A stretch of DNA of 64,000 bases, taken from Leptospiraceae bacterium. Its GTDB lineage: Bacteria; Spirochaetota; Leptospiria; Leptospirales; Leptospiraceae. The translations under genes and the position numbers were made by a program. How positions within the stretch are numbered: position 1 is the stretch's first letter; the number at the start of each line of letters is the position of its first letter. Under the pieces are notes generated by a model, which did not search any database, was not told where the DNA came from, and saw nothing but the letters and a program-made list of their open reading frames with translations. This document shows, piece after piece, positions 34,434 to 44,146 of the stretch. Location of the stretch: contig JACKPA010000008.1 of the NCBI GenBank assembly GCA_024233865.1, forward strand, positions 206,501 through 270,500, written 5' to 3'.

Positions 34434-35534
34434 CTACTGTTTCCCAAAAAGTGCAGCAAATTGATCCAATAATGGGCTATTGGTATTCACGTTGACAGTT
34501 CCCATTTTTTCCAATATTTTTTCCAAATATTCCAATTCTTTTAACCTGAATAGAGTAGGGTTTTCTTCCATCAATTTGGCGGTATTGAGCAAGCTCCTTG
34601 TAGAAGCTGTCTCTTCCCTTCTCATTATGATATTTGCTTGTGCCTTTTTTTCCGCTATTACTACGGTATTCAAAATGTCTTTCATTTCACCGGGTAGAAT
34701 CACGTCTTTAATTCCCGCATTGTGAAACTCGACTCCAAAAGATTTTTCTTTTTCTTTTAGCCTATTCAAAATAACACTTGCGGCTTCTTCCTTTTTTTCC
34801 AAAAGGCTATCTAGTTTCCAGGAGGAAACAAAATCTCTTAAAACCAATTGCATCAGTATATGTAACTGATCCGTATAGTTCTGAACTTCTAAAATAACCT
34901 TTTCCGGATTGGTAATCTGGTACTGACAAGTAAAGTTTAACCTGAGAGAAATTCTGTCTTGCGTTAGTAGTTCTTGTCCCTGTATTTCTATCTGCTGAAT
35001 TCTTTTTTCCAATAAAGTAACATTAATGGTTGTTGTTTGGTTCCAGAATCTATATCTTCCAGGACTTAGTTTTCGAATAAACTTACCATTTACAAATAAC
35101 AAGCCAAATTGGTATTCATATACAAAATATTCTACATAAAAAGGTGTAAGAATGGGATTGGTTAAAATAGACTCATCAAATTCAGCACCCATCTCATATT
35201 GGGTTGTATCAACTCGAATAAATTCATGCTTTATGATCGTTTTATAAAAATAGTATTTTCCGGCTTTTAGAACTTCTTTTATAACTCCGTCTTGTTTGTG
35301 AATTACTATCTCTTTTTCGCTAACCTCTACTATTTCCACTATGGAAGCAAAATCAGGATTCTTTAAAAAGATGTTTATGGAGAGTGGATTGGAGTAAGAA
35401 CCGGTTAAATCTTCCAACTCAACGTTATAACCTAGCAGTTGGGGGCATAGATGACTTCCCTTTTGGATAACTTTTATGAAAATTCCATTTTTAAAAACCA
35501 ATCCTATTTCATTTTCTTTTACATTTACAAACAT
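34434..35534 (-). CDS. Slipin/SPFH (band 7) family protein
   Basis: A 366-residue protein with an SPFH domain in the second half: FVYEYQFGLLFVNGKFIRKL, PGRYRFWN, QGQELLTQDRISLRLNFTCQYQI, LRDFVSSWKLDSLLE and FGVEFHNAGIKDVILPGEM, then a coiled-coil tail (AEKKAQANIIMRREETASTR). Unlike typical slipins there is no clear N-terminal membrane helix; instead about 110 residues of another beta-rich domain come first. AAGGAG precedes the ATG. Such proteins scaffold membrane or protein complexes; the partner is unknown. Confidence 0.8.
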   Translation of the reverse strand: MFVNVKENEIGLVFKNGIFIKVIQKGSHLCPQLLGYNVELEDLTGSYSNPLSINIFLKNPDFASIVEIVEVSEKEIVIHKQDGVIKEVLKAGKYYFYKTIIKHEFIRVDTTQYEMGAEFDESILTNPILTPFYVEYFVYEYQFGLLFVNGKFIRKLSPGRYRFWNQTTTINVTLLEKRIQQIEIQGQELLTQDRISLRLNFTCQYQITNPEKVILEVQNYTDQLHILMQLVLRDFVSSWKLDSLLEKKEEAASVILNRLKEKEKSFGVEFHNAGIKDVILPGEMKDILNTVVIAEKKAQANIIMRREETASTRSLLNTAKLMEENPTLFRLKELEYLEKILEKMGTVNVNTNSPLLDQFAALFGKQ

Positions 35535-35626
35535 GATAATACTCCTTCCTAGTATTTTTCTTTTCCAAACAAAGATGGTGAAATAACTTCCAAAAGTAAA
35601 AACGGAGTTTTCTTTAGTTTAAAAGC

Positions 35627-35650
35627 AGGAAAAGTGCATGCACTTTTCCT
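35627..35650 (-). terminator. 24-base perfect palindrome
   Basis: The arm AGGAAAAGTGCA is followed directly by its own reverse complement, a perfect 12+12 palindrome with no spacer. A T5 run follows on the plus strand and a weaker T4 run on the minus strand. It lies between the structured RNA region and the slipin gene and may end that RNA or attenuate slipin expression. Confidence 0.55.
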
Positions 35651-35765
35651 TTTTAGAAACGGTATCCGAACAACTTCAAAGTTTTTACAATTGTGAAATT
35701 TTCTGCCCACACCCCAAAAAATTTCCGAAATTCTCTCACCATCTCTTAAAGGTGCTACAAACAAA

Positions 35766-35831
35766 AGAGTTTTCAAGTCTCTCGCCTTACCACTTGGCTA
35801 TATCTACAGAGATAGTAGGATTCGAACCTAC
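35766..35831 (-). ncRNA. tRNA-like element with its halves in permuted order
   Basis: On the minus strand a complete T arm (GTAGG-TTCGAAT-CCTAC, 35831-35815) is followed by a 3'-acceptor-like TATCTCT. Next comes a 5'-acceptor-like GTAGATA, then TA, a D arm (GCC-AAGTGGTAA-GGC, 35798-35784) and an anticodon arm with loop CTTGAAA (35777-35771, anticodon TGA, Ser). The two acceptor strands pair with each other (5 Watson-Crick pairs plus one G-T). So the parts belong to one tRNA fold but occur 3' half first. No room exists for CCA or a discriminator base, and one anticodon-stem pair is A-A, so it may be a tRNA mimic and not a working tRNA. Confidence 0.5.
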
Positions 35832-35947
35832 GTACAGGTGAAATGGATCAAGTTTCCATCAGGTATACCGGGAACTTAAAAAGGCGGTACCGCAAGGTTA
35901 TTAGAAACCTCCGCTTACAAATAGAAAAACGAATCCGTTTCAATATC

Positions 35948-35976
35948 AAAATAAATTGGATCTGAAATAGAGTCAA
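35948..35976 (-). promoter_or_regulatory. Sigma-70-type promoter for the structured RNA / slipin leader
   Basis: On the minus strand TTGACT (35976-35971) and TATTTT (35953-35948) are separated by exactly 17 bases. The expected start is about 35941. The transcript would run through short hairpins (including GCGGTACCGC), the permuted tRNA-like element, and reach the palindrome at 35650-35627. The 560-base gap 35535-36095 is thus mostly accounted for by this unit. Confidence 0.55.
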
Positions 35977-36095
35977 GGGGAATACAAACTAATACTCCTG
36001 TATTTTTATTCGACATAAGGCTTTTCACGTATCAAACCACTACTTCAATTGTACTCATAAATATATATTGGTATAAAATAATACAAACTTTATCC

Positions 36096-36974
36096 TTGGT
36101 GCAATTATTTAACTTGTTTGACTTAAATTCACCGTCTAATGATTGTGTAAGGGTTAACACAGGAAAATATGATATACTGTCTTTGCAAACGGAACAATTC
36201 CTAAATCACCAAGTTAAAGAACGAGCTAGAAGTTTGGAACTTCAATTCGAAAAAACACAGTCCATAGCTTCTTATATGTTGCTTGGTTCTTTAGCAGTGT
36301 TCGGAATATCCCTTTTGGTAGGTAGTTTATTCATTCATCAACTGTTAATCCCGTTGCAACAGGTATCCGGAGCTTCTAGAAGTATGGCAGCCGGTGATTT
36401 TCAAATGCGTGTAAAGGTAAACAGCAATGATGAAATAGGTCATTTGGCTCAAGTATTTAATTGAATGGCAGAACACATACAAATCTTAGTTTCACCCTTG
36501 GAACAAAGGGCACAAGAGTTAGAACAGTTGAATCAATCTCTTGAACACAAGGTTGTTGAGAGAACTTCCGAGTTAGAAGATCGAACAAATCAGCTTGCAC
36601 AAACAAATTATCAATTACAAGTTGAAATCAAAGAACGAGAACAAGCAAAAAAGGCTCTGACAATTGCAAATCAAACATTGCAACGATTGGCTACGGTTGA
36701 CGGACTAACTCAGATTTCCAACCGCAGATATTTCGATGAACGAATTCAGCATGAATGGAATCGTTTTACAAGAGAGAGAGAACCACTTGACATCTTGCGA
36801 AAACGAGCAATTCCACATGAAAACTCAGGTGTTGACAAAAATATTACTATCAGTCTTGGTATAGCTTGCATGGTACCAAGCTTAGATAAATCACCGGATG
36901 AATTAATTGCTTTAGCAGATCAAGCATTGTATATGGCAAAGCAACAAGGTCGTAATCGTTATAGGTGTTTGTAA
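36096..36974 (+). pseudogene. HAMP-GGDEF diguanylate cyclase remnant
   Basis: The frame carries a membrane helix (MLLGSLAVFGISLLVGSLFI), a HAMP domain ending in HLAQVFN, an in-frame TGA at 36462-36464, and then MAEHIQILVSPLEQ, a coiled coil, and the start of a GGDEF domain (LATVDGLTQISNRRYFDERI). About 90 residues with the GG(D/E)EF signature are deleted. The frame rejoins at ITISLGIAC and ends with ADQALYMAKQQGRNRY. The sensor N-terminus is also missing. No product could make c-di-GMP. Confidence 0.8.
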
Positions 36975-37136
36975 GATTGAGAATCATTATTAAAACAAAT
37001 CAAGAATATATTTTTATACGTTTTTGTTATAAATCAATAGAACGATTGATAAAAATGAAAAATGCTTGTTTTAAAAGTAAGGGTAAAAATATCATATATC
37101 CATATCATAAATAGAATTTCAGCTCATAGTATTTCG

Positions 37137-38444
37137 ATGTTCTCACTAAAACAAATGAAAAAGTATTTTTTATTCTTTCTCGTATTTACTTCCATAGGTA
37201 TGGCAAGTGAAGATTTCCCTCACAACAACCCAAAGTGTTCTGGTAAGCTTAAATTACAAAGTATAGTGGAATGTGTTTTGGAGCATAGTCCGATATACAA
37301 AAAATCTAAGCTTGAATTAAAAGCAATCCAAGGTAAAAAGATCGCAGCAGGATATCTTTTTCCAAGTAATCCCGTTCTTTCCGTATCTCACGCTTATCGC
37401 CGACAAACTGCCGCAGACCAAACCCTTTTAAATCCCGTTTTGCAATCAAGTATCAACGGAGAACTGATGCTTACTCAGGAAATATATATTGGCGGACAGA
37501 GACGTGGTATGTTAGATGTTGTGGATGCTGAATTTGCTGCTCAAGTAAGAAGAGTTACCGTGATGGAAAGAGAATTGATTTCTCAAGCCTTAAAATCTTC
37601 TTTACTGTTCAAAGATTCGATTGAAAAATACAAATTAATACTCGACTTGTACAGTCTTTCCCAAGATTTATACAAAATTACAAAAGGTAGAGCAGATAAA
37701 GGTCTTGTTGCATCCATTGATGCAGATATAGCCAAATCAGAATCCATTAAAATATACAGGCTTTTGCAAATTGCTGAGAGAGAAAAACAAATTAACAAAG
37801 CAAATCTAACCATTATGATGGGAGTCAAATACAATTCTCCTCTTGCTATTCAAGATGCTTTGCCAAAATTATCAATAGACACAAAAGATGCAGATTCACT
37901 AATCGAACTAGGTTTACAAATCAGAGGTGAGGTAATCGGAGCAGAATATGATATTATCGCAGCCGAAAAACGTATCCAACTTTTAAGAAAAGAAAGGATT
38001 CCGAACCTTTCTTTTTCCGGATATGTACAAAGGGATGGATTTAATGAAAATGTAATTGGAGCCAAGCTAGCTATGCCCCTAAAATTTTTCAGGGATAATA
38101 GCGGAGAAATCTTAGAAGGAATTGCCAAAAAAGAGCAAAAACTGGCAGATCAAATCGAATCAAAACACAATGTTATGTTTGAAGTTATCCAGGCAACCAC
38201 AAATTATAATTCTCTAAAGATAGAATTGGAAAATTACTCTCCGGAATTAATGGGGCGAATTAATGAAGATTTGCACTCCATTAGAAAAGCCATTCTATCC
38301 GGACAAATGAATATAAGAGATGCTCTACTAACGCAGCAGTCTCTCATTTCTTTAAAGTTGTCTTATATTCAAAGCAAGTTAGAATATTATTTATCCATAG
38401 TGGAAGTATTACGTGCGAGCGGATTACCCTTTCCTATAGGATAG
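37137..38444 (+). CDS. CzcC-type outer-membrane efflux protein
   Basis: A TolC/CzcC-family outer-membrane factor, the exit duct of a tripartite metal pump. The signal peptide (KKYFLFFLVFTSIGMA) is followed by two repeats of long helices and strands; GELMLTQEIYIGGQRRGMLD and ERIPNLSFSGYVQRDG are typical. Length, about 435 residues, fits the family. ATGs at 37137 and 37155 both suit the signal; no clear ribosome binding site decides between them. The membrane-fusion and RND genes follow, 17 bases downstream and onward. Confidence 0.85.
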   Translation: MFSLKQMKKYFLFFLVFTSIGMASEDFPHNNPKCSGKLKLQSIVECVLEHSPIYKKSKLELKAIQGKKIAAGYLFPSNPVLSVSHAYRRQTAADQTLLNPVLQSSINGELMLTQEIYIGGQRRGMLDVVDAEFAAQVRRVTVMERELISQALKSSLLFKDSIEKYKLILDLYSLSQDLYKITKGRADKGLVASIDADIAKSESIKIYRLLQIAEREKQINKANLTIMMGVKYNSPLAIQDALPKLSIDTKDADSLIELGLQIRGEVIGAEYDIIAAEKRIQLLRKERIPNLSFSGYVQRDGFNENVIGAKLAMPLKFFRDNSGEILEGIAKKEQKLADQIESKHNVMFEVIQATTNYNSLKIELENYSPELMGRINEDLHSIRKAILSGQMNIRDALLTQQSLISLKLSYIQSKLEYYLSIVEVLRASGLPFPIG

Positions 38445-38461
38445 AACAAGAGGAATAGGTT

Positions 38462-39649
38462 ATGGAAAAACGACGTTTGTTTATAATTGTAATCGGTGTT
38501 GTAATTGTAGCATTTGTATCAGCTATACTATTAAAAAAATACAAACAAAACCAGTCTCACAAATCAAATAAAACTGAATCAAAAGACAAAACGAATCAAA
38601 TCGTTCATTTGGATCAAAAGCTCATCCAAGAACTTGGAATACGATTGGAAAAAGTAACTCAAAGTGAGTTTACGGATACTTTATCTCTAATCGGGGAAGT
38701 TACTGCCAATCCAAATAAAGTGGCAAAAATAAGTTCCAGGTTGCCCGGAAGGATTACTGGTGTTTTCTTTAACGAAGGTGAAAAAGTGTCCAATGGTTCT
38801 GTTTTGCTTCATATTGACTCTCCAGAAGTGTCGAAGTTTAGGTCTAAATATTTAGCGAGTTTATCAAGGTTTAAAGCAATAGAAAGAAATGCTAAAAGAT
38901 TGCGAGAATTGGTTGAATTGAGATTGGCGGGAGAACAGGAAGCTGTCAATGCTGAAGCAGAGTTGAGAGTATTGGAAACTGACTTAAAAGTAGACCTTGC
39001 TAATCTAAAGGTATTAGGTATTCCCGTTCCAAGTCTATCTGAGTTAGTTGATCACCCAGAGATAACAGGACGTATTCAAATCCGTTCTCCTATGAGTGGA
39101 GTAGTGCTAAATCGAAACGCTATTGTGGGAGAGCAAGTTGATCCGACTACAACGCTTGGAATAATAGGCGATCTTTCTGAAATTTGGTTTATGGTAAAAT
39201 TGTTTGAAAAAGACTTATCCAAAGTAGGAGTAGGTAATCATTCGATTGTAAAACTGAATGCATATCCCGGCGAAGAGTTTGAAGGCACACTTACTCATAT
39301 AGATAGCCAAATCGATGCTACTTCCAGAACGGTTCACGCAAGAATTGAAATCAAAAATAAAAACAAGATGGCTCGAATTGGTTTGTTTGGAACGGCTGAA
39401 ATTATCCAAGGAGTTCAAAACGTTATATCCATAAACAGCCAAGCCATAACACTCATAGATGGAGATAACTTTGTTTTTGTAGAAAAAGAGCAAGGAAAAT
39501 ACCAAGCAAGAAAAATTAAAATCGGCAGAAAATCCAATGATGTTGTGGAAGTGTTGGAAGGCTTGGCGGAAGGTGAATCTATAGTAGTTTCCGGTTTGTA
39601 TACTCTCAAGTCCAGATTTTTAAAATCTACATTTGGTGAGGAACAATGA
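38462..39649 (+). CDS. CzcB-type membrane fusion protein
   Basis: A 395-residue periplasmic adaptor (HlyD/RND type) that links the inner-membrane pump to the outer-membrane factor. It has one N-terminal membrane helix (LFIIVIGVVIVAFVSAILL), the barrel-sandwich halves (SRLPGRITGVFFNEGEKVSN and IRSPMSGVVLNRNAIVGEQV), a short hairpin of helices (about residues 125-175), and beta-barrel segments ending GLAEGESIVVSGLYTLKS. GAGGAATAGG precedes the ATG. No His-rich metal-binding N-terminus is seen. Confidence 0.9.
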   Translation: MEKRRLFIIVIGVVIVAFVSAILLKKYKQNQSHKSNKTESKDKTNQIVHLDQKLIQELGIRLEKVTQSEFTDTLSLIGEVTANPNKVAKISSRLPGRITGVFFNEGEKVSNGSVLLHIDSPEVSKFRSKYLASLSRFKAIERNAKRLRELVELRLAGEQEAVNAEAELRVLETDLKVDLANLKVLGIPVPSLSELVDHPEITGRIQIRSPMSGVVLNRNAIVGEQVDPTTTLGIIGDLSEIWFMVKLFEKDLSKVGVGNHSIVKLNAYPGEEFEGTLTHIDSQIDATSRTVHARIEIKNKNKMARIGLFGTAEIIQGVQNVISINSQAITLIDGDNFVFVEKEQGKYQARKIKIGRKSNDVVEVLEGLAEGESIVVSGLYTLKSRFLKSTFGEEQ

Positions 39650-39650
39650 G

Positions 39651-39962
39651 ATGGAAAAATGGAATCAAGAGACTCCGGGAGGCGAACGCTCTTTAGAGCT
39701 ATCTCCATTACTAGCTAAGCTAAAAAAAGAAGTAGATGCTTTGATAGGGGAATATTCCGCTCTTTGGGAAGAGGAAGAAAAACTGATTCTTTTGGTCGAG
39801 CCGGAATTAATTGTAAAATACAATTTAGCCATAGAAAGGTATATTCTTATGTATCTGAATAAAAACTTAGAATTGTTACAATTAAAAAGGAAAATAGAAA
39901 TTATTCAATCAAATCTAAACCGCAATTCAAAAATTGAAATAGCATTGAGTGCGAAAGTGTAG
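39651..39962 (+). CDS. Small helical protein between czcB and czcA
   Basis: A 103-residue protein, start MEKWNQETPGGERSLELSPL at ATG 39651, one base after the czcB stop. It is helical with an acidic EEEEK patch. After a stop at 39962 another frame continues for about 25 codons (ESVDKELLDKLNGILRELNE) up to a stop near 40035. This continues the same helical style, so a frameshift may have shortened the protein from about 130 residues. It could be an accessory protein of the pump; no family recognised. Confidence 0.5.
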   Translation: MEKWNQETPGGERSLELSPLLAKLKKEVDALIGEYSALWEEEEKLILLVEPELIVKYNLAIERYILMYLNKNLELLQLKRKIEIIQSNLNRNSKIEIALSAKV

Positions 39963-40069
39963 ATAAAGAATTGCTTGATAAACTGAATGGTATTTTAAGA
40001 GAATTAAATGAAAATTTTCAATTTGCTACAACTTAAGTTTGGAATTCAAAATAAGAGGGTGGACGGGTA

Positions 40070-43000
40070 ATGAAATTTCTATCAAAAATTGTGGAATGGT
40101 CTTTAGACCATAGAGCTGTTGTTTTAGGATTAACGGCTATATTTTTTCTATACGGTATTATGGCGGCAAGAGAGTTGAAAATTGATGCCGTTCCAGATGT
40201 TACAACCGTCCAAGTACAGGTAATGACTTCCGCACCAGCTCTTTCACCCATTGAAATTGAGCAATATATTACCTTTCCTGTGGAAAGGGCTATGTCCGGA
40301 ATACCGAATCTGGAAGAAGTTCGCTCTATCTCCAGACACGGATTATCTGTTGTCACAATTGTGTTTCAAGAAAAAACGAATATCTTTCTTGCCAGACAGA
40401 TGGTTGGTGAGCGTTTGAATGAAGTGATGTCCAGTATTCCACAGGGCTATGGGAAACCATATTTAGGTCCTATTTCAACCGGTCTGGGTGAAATCTTGCA
40501 GTTTGCTCTGCGAAGTGACACTTTAAGCTTAATGGAACTCACCACTTACCTAAATTGGTTTATCACCCCTCTTTTAAAAACCGTTCCGGGAGTTGTAGAA
40601 GTGAATACTATCGGAGGAAACACAAAACAGTACCAAATCTATTTGGACTTGAATAAGATGCAATCTCTAAACATTTCCGCTATGGATGTTATTGATGCCA
40701 TCCAAAAAAATAATGCTTCCATGGGTGGAGGATACATTGAGCACAACAATGAATACTATGTAATCACAACGGATGGTTTGATTCATTCTTTGGAAGAAAT
40801 GCTTTCCATCCCTGTAGGTAAGACCAAAGAAGGATTACCGATTCTGCTGTCTAAAATTGCTGAGCTAAAGTATGGACCGAGACTGAGGTTGGGAAGCACA
40901 ACTATCAATGGAGAAGGAGAAGTTGTTGGCGGAATTGTGTTGATGTTGATGAAAGAAAACTCTCTTGTTGTGACAAAAGCTGTAAAAAACAAGCTTGAAG
41001 GGCTCAAAAAAAATCTTCCCAAAGGAATCAATATAGAGGTTTTTTATGATAGGTCAACGATGGTTAAGACTGTCATCAAGACAGTTGCAAAAAACTTGTT
41101 GGAAGGAGCTTTGTTTGTAATCATCATACTCTTTTTGCTTCTTGGGAGCTTTCGAGCAGGGCTTATTATTGCGGTTATCATTCCTTTGGCAATGGCTTTT
41201 GCGATTGTGATTATGGATATACGAGGAGATGTTGCCAACCTGATGTCCATGGGAGCAATTGATTTTGGATTGATTGTAGACGGAGCTGTTATTATTGTAG
41301 AAAATTCTGTAAGAAGGCTTTCCATGGCAGTAAAGGAAAAGGGGCGAGAACTCACAGAAGAAGAGAAAATTCTGACCATCAAAGATGCTACACTCGAAGT
41401 GCGGAAAGCTACCATATTTGGTGAAACAATTATTGCCGTTGTGTACCTACCCATTTTAACCCTATCTGGAATTGAAGGAAAGATGTTCACTCCCATGGCA
41501 CTCACGGTTTTGTATGCTTTGTTTGGAGCTTTTGTTTTGTCTTTGAGTGTTGTTCCTGTTTTGGCATCTTTGTTTTTAAAGGTGAATGAAGCGGAAGAGC
41601 ATGATACATGGCTTTTTAGAAAAATAAAGGTTCTCTATGAACCTTCTTTTGCCTTCTTTATGAAAAATAAACCCAAGGTAATGGTTGGAACTCTTACCAC
41701 TTTAGTATTAACCGTTATACTTTTTCAATCTATGGGAGCTGAATTTATGCCAACTCTAGACGAAGGCTCTTTATTGTTAGAAGTTGCGAGGCTTCCTTCT
41801 ACGTCTCTGGCAACTTCTGGAACAACCGGTTCTCGAATTGAATCAGCATTATTAAAGAATTTCCCCGAAATTATATATGCTGTTTCCAAAACAGGCTCTC
41901 CGGACATAGCAACCGATCCAATGGGCTTGGAACGAACAGACTTGCATATTGAATTAAAACCCAAAGACGAATGGGAACATAGTTTGGATGAATTGGTCGA
42001 AAAAATCGAAAAAGTGGTAAAGGGACAAGTCCCGGAAGTTGCTATTTCCATTTCACAACCTATTGAGATGAGAACAAACGAGCTAATTGCTGGTATCCGC
42101 TCTGATATTGGAATCAAGATATTTGGAGAGGATTTACCAACTCTGAAAGGGATTGGTGAAAAAACAACCCAAGAATTACGCAATATTGAAGGAGTTCATG
42201 ATATTAAAATTGAACAACTAGGAGGATTGTACTACCTTAAAATAAATCCTATAAGGGAACGACTTGCCAGATACAATATCAATATACAAGATATCAACCA
42301 GATTACGGAGATGCTATCCTCCGGTTATATCGTTGGAAATGTCTTTGAGGGTAGCAAGCGATTTGAAATAGCCATCAAAACCGGGGAAAAATTCACTACG
42401 GATTTGGATAGAATCCGCTCTATTCCGATTAAAACTATGGATAGGGAAGCAATTCCTTTAGGTGACCTCGCTGACATACTTATTGAGTCCGGACCAGCTC
42501 AAATTAGCCATGAGAATCAGTACAGAAGAATGCTTGTCGAGTTTAATGTGAGAGGTAGAGATATGATGAGCGTAGTGAATGAAGTCCAAAAAGTATTGAA
42601 TAAAAAGATTGAGCTTCCACCTGGTTATCGGTTTGAATTTGGTGGAAAGTATAAAAACTATATTTCAGCGAGAGACAGGCTTATGATTGTTGTTCCTCTC
42701 ACCCTATTCTTGATTATGTTTTTTTTGTGGATGGCATTTGACAGCATAACTCCAGCCATAATGATATTTCTGAATGTTCCGTTTGCTATTACCGGTGGAG
42801 TTCTGTTTTTGTTTTTAAGGCAAATCCCCTTTAGTATTTCTGCCGGAGTTGGATTTATCGCCTTGTTCGGAGTTGCCGTTTTGAATGGCTTGGTTTTGAT
42901 CTCCTTTACCAAAACTTTGGAAAACGAGGGAATGTCATACACAGAAGCGGTTACACAAGCAGCCCACCTAAGACTTAGACCAGTACTCATGACTGCCATT

Positions 43001-43174
43001 GTAGCCGCAGTTGGATTCATACCTATGGCGGTTTCAACAAATATGGGTGCGGAAGTGCAAAGACCTCTTGCAACAGTAGTGATTGGGGGATTAATCTCTG
43101 CCAGTATGCTAACCTTACTTGTAATGCCCGCAATTTACAGCTTTTATTATGAAAAAGTTAGACCTAAGAAGTAG
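40070..43174 (+). CDS. CzcA-type heavy-metal RND efflux pump
   Basis: A 1034-residue inner-membrane proton-driven pump of the HME-RND family. Family features include a first membrane helix, the IEIEQYITFPVERAMSGIPN block, and in TM4 the sequence DFGLIVDGAVIIVEN (near residues 398-412). The Asp/Asp/Glu set of that segment is typical of pumps for divalent cations such as Zn, Co, Cd or Ni rather than for Cu/Ag pumps. Twelve membrane helices in two groups can be traced. It completes the CzcCBA system; no metal-sensing regulator is adjacent. Confidence 0.92.
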   Translation: MKFLSKIVEWSLDHRAVVLGLTAIFFLYGIMAARELKIDAVPDVTTVQVQVMTSAPALSPIEIEQYITFPVERAMSGIPNLEEVRSISRHGLSVVTIVFQEKTNIFLARQMVGERLNEVMSSIPQGYGKPYLGPISTGLGEILQFALRSDTLSLMELTTYLNWFITPLLKTVPGVVEVNTIGGNTKQYQIYLDLNKMQSLNISAMDVIDAIQKNNASMGGGYIEHNNEYYVITTDGLIHSLEEMLSIPVGKTKEGLPILLSKIAELKYGPRLRLGSTTINGEGEVVGGIVLMLMKENSLVVTKAVKNKLEGLKKNLPKGINIEVFYDRSTMVKTVIKTVAKNLLEGALFVIIILFLLLGSFRAGLIIAVIIPLAMAFAIVIMDIRGDVANLMSMGAIDFGLIVDGAVIIVENSVRRLSMAVKEKGRELTEEEKILTIKDATLEVRKATIFGETIIAVVYLPILTLSGIEGKMFTPMALTVLYALFGAFVLSLSVVPVLASLFLKVNEAEEHDTWLFRKIKVLYEPSFAFFMKNKPKVMVGTLTTLVLTVILFQSMGAEFMPTLDEGSLLLEVARLPSTSLATSGTTGSRIESALLKNFPEIIYAVSKTGSPDIATDPMGLERTDLHIELKPKDEWEHSLDELVEKIEKVVKGQVPEVAISISQPIEMRTNELIAGIRSDIGIKIFGEDLPTLKGIGEKTTQELRNIEGVHDIKIEQLGGLYYLKINPIRERLARYNINIQDINQITEMLSSGYIVGNVFEGSKRFEIAIKTGEKFTTDLDRIRSIPIKTMDREAIPLGDLADILIESGPAQISHENQYRRMLVEFNVRGRDMMSVVNEVQKVLNKKIELPPGYRFEFGGKYKNYISARDRLMIVVPLTLFLIMFFLWMAFDSITPAIMIFLNVPFAITGGVLFLFLRQIPFSISAGVGFIALFGVAVLNGLVLISFTKTLENEGMSYTEAVTQAAHLRLRPVLMTAIVAAVGFIPMAVSTNMGAEVQRPLATVVIGGLISASMLTLLVMPAIYSFYYEKVRPKK

Positions 43175-43424
43175 GGGTGCGTCAGGTCAGAGAGAGTGTC
43201 ACAGTGGCTTAGGGAACGACCCTCTTTGACTGTTCATCCTCTATGAATCAAGGAAGACTCCTATTGAAATCGTCTATTCCACTAGGAATCCCTCCTTAGA
43301 GACCTCAAAGACAGCAATTATTGAATTAATTTTTAATTATTCTTAATAAGACATAATTTTTTTGTAGACTTTTATGTAGATTATATAAAGCTATGGAATA
43401 GTGAAGATAAAGGAGACTATTAAA

Positions 43425-43610
43425 ATGGCTGCAAAAGCAAAATTTGAAGTATACAAAGACAAATCAGGTGAGTTCAAATTCAAACTCAAATCTAAAAATG
43501 GGGATCTCTTTCATAGTGAGCAAAGCTACAAAACCAAAGCAGGTTGTATGAAAGGTATAGATTCACTCAGAAAGAACGTTACGGAAGCTGTAGTTGCAGA
43601 AACCGAATAA
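43425..43610 (+). CDS. DUF1508 (YegP-like) protein
   Basis: A 61-residue single-repeat DUF1508 protein: AKFEVYKDKSGEFKFKLKSK, then SEQSYKTKAGCMKGIDSLRKN. AAGGAGACTATTAAA gives the start at 43425; an upstream in-frame GTG is unlikely. E. coli YegP has two such repeats. These proteins are small, abundant and of unknown role, often stress-linked. The 226 bases upstream hold only imperfect hairpins and a TATATA-like box. Confidence 0.8.
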   Translation: MAAKAKFEVYKDKSGEFKFKLKSKNGDLFHSEQSYKTKAGCMKGIDSLRKNVTEAVVAETE

Positions 43611-44146
43611 GATATAATTGTGTAAGGTGTCCTCTTCCCGCTAACTCCCGTATAGGAGTAGAACAAATATTAAAGGGAACTGCTGTCACTTACTAATCTA
43701 GTCAACGTGTTCTTTATAAAACTGCAAATAACTGTCTTTGGGGGTTTTGTTTCCTACTGGCAGTTTTTTTTATTATCTTACCATAACCTCTCACACTCTC
43801 CGGGCAATATTTTACAGAAACCCAAATAAGAAGAACTATAAATGTAAATTCAAATTATGGTTATAAAAGTTTATAGTATATCTATTAGGTTATATTACTA
43901 ATAATACAGTATAACTATATACATTATGTCTTTATTTGTATATTTAGTATAAGCTTCAAACAAATATTAAGCTACTTTTTCCTTGATTATGGTTTTTACG
44001 ATTATCTTGATTACATTTTTTTTAGAATTTTACAAAAAAAATATTTTTTTATTTTAAAAAGATTTATATATAGTAACAAAATTTAGTCTGATACCTTTAA
44101 AGAATAAATTTGAAATTGAAAAAAGCTGAATTTAAGGAGTGAAAAA
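43611..44146. other. 536-base AT-rich gap with one terminator-like hairpin
   Basis: AAAACTGC (43718-43725) and GCAGTTTT (43760-43767) can pair around a 34-base loop and run into eight T, a plausible terminator for the DUF1508 gene. The remainder (43780-44130) is extremely AT-rich with homopolymer runs and shows no gene; it probably holds the promoter of the VWA lipoprotein gene. Confidence 0.5.

Noticed and set aside
35627..35976. Permuted two-piece tmRNA
   Set aside because: The element has a normal tRNA D arm and an anticodon arm, no room for CCA between the acceptor strands, and no tag frame ending in ALAA. A tRNA-like element fits better.
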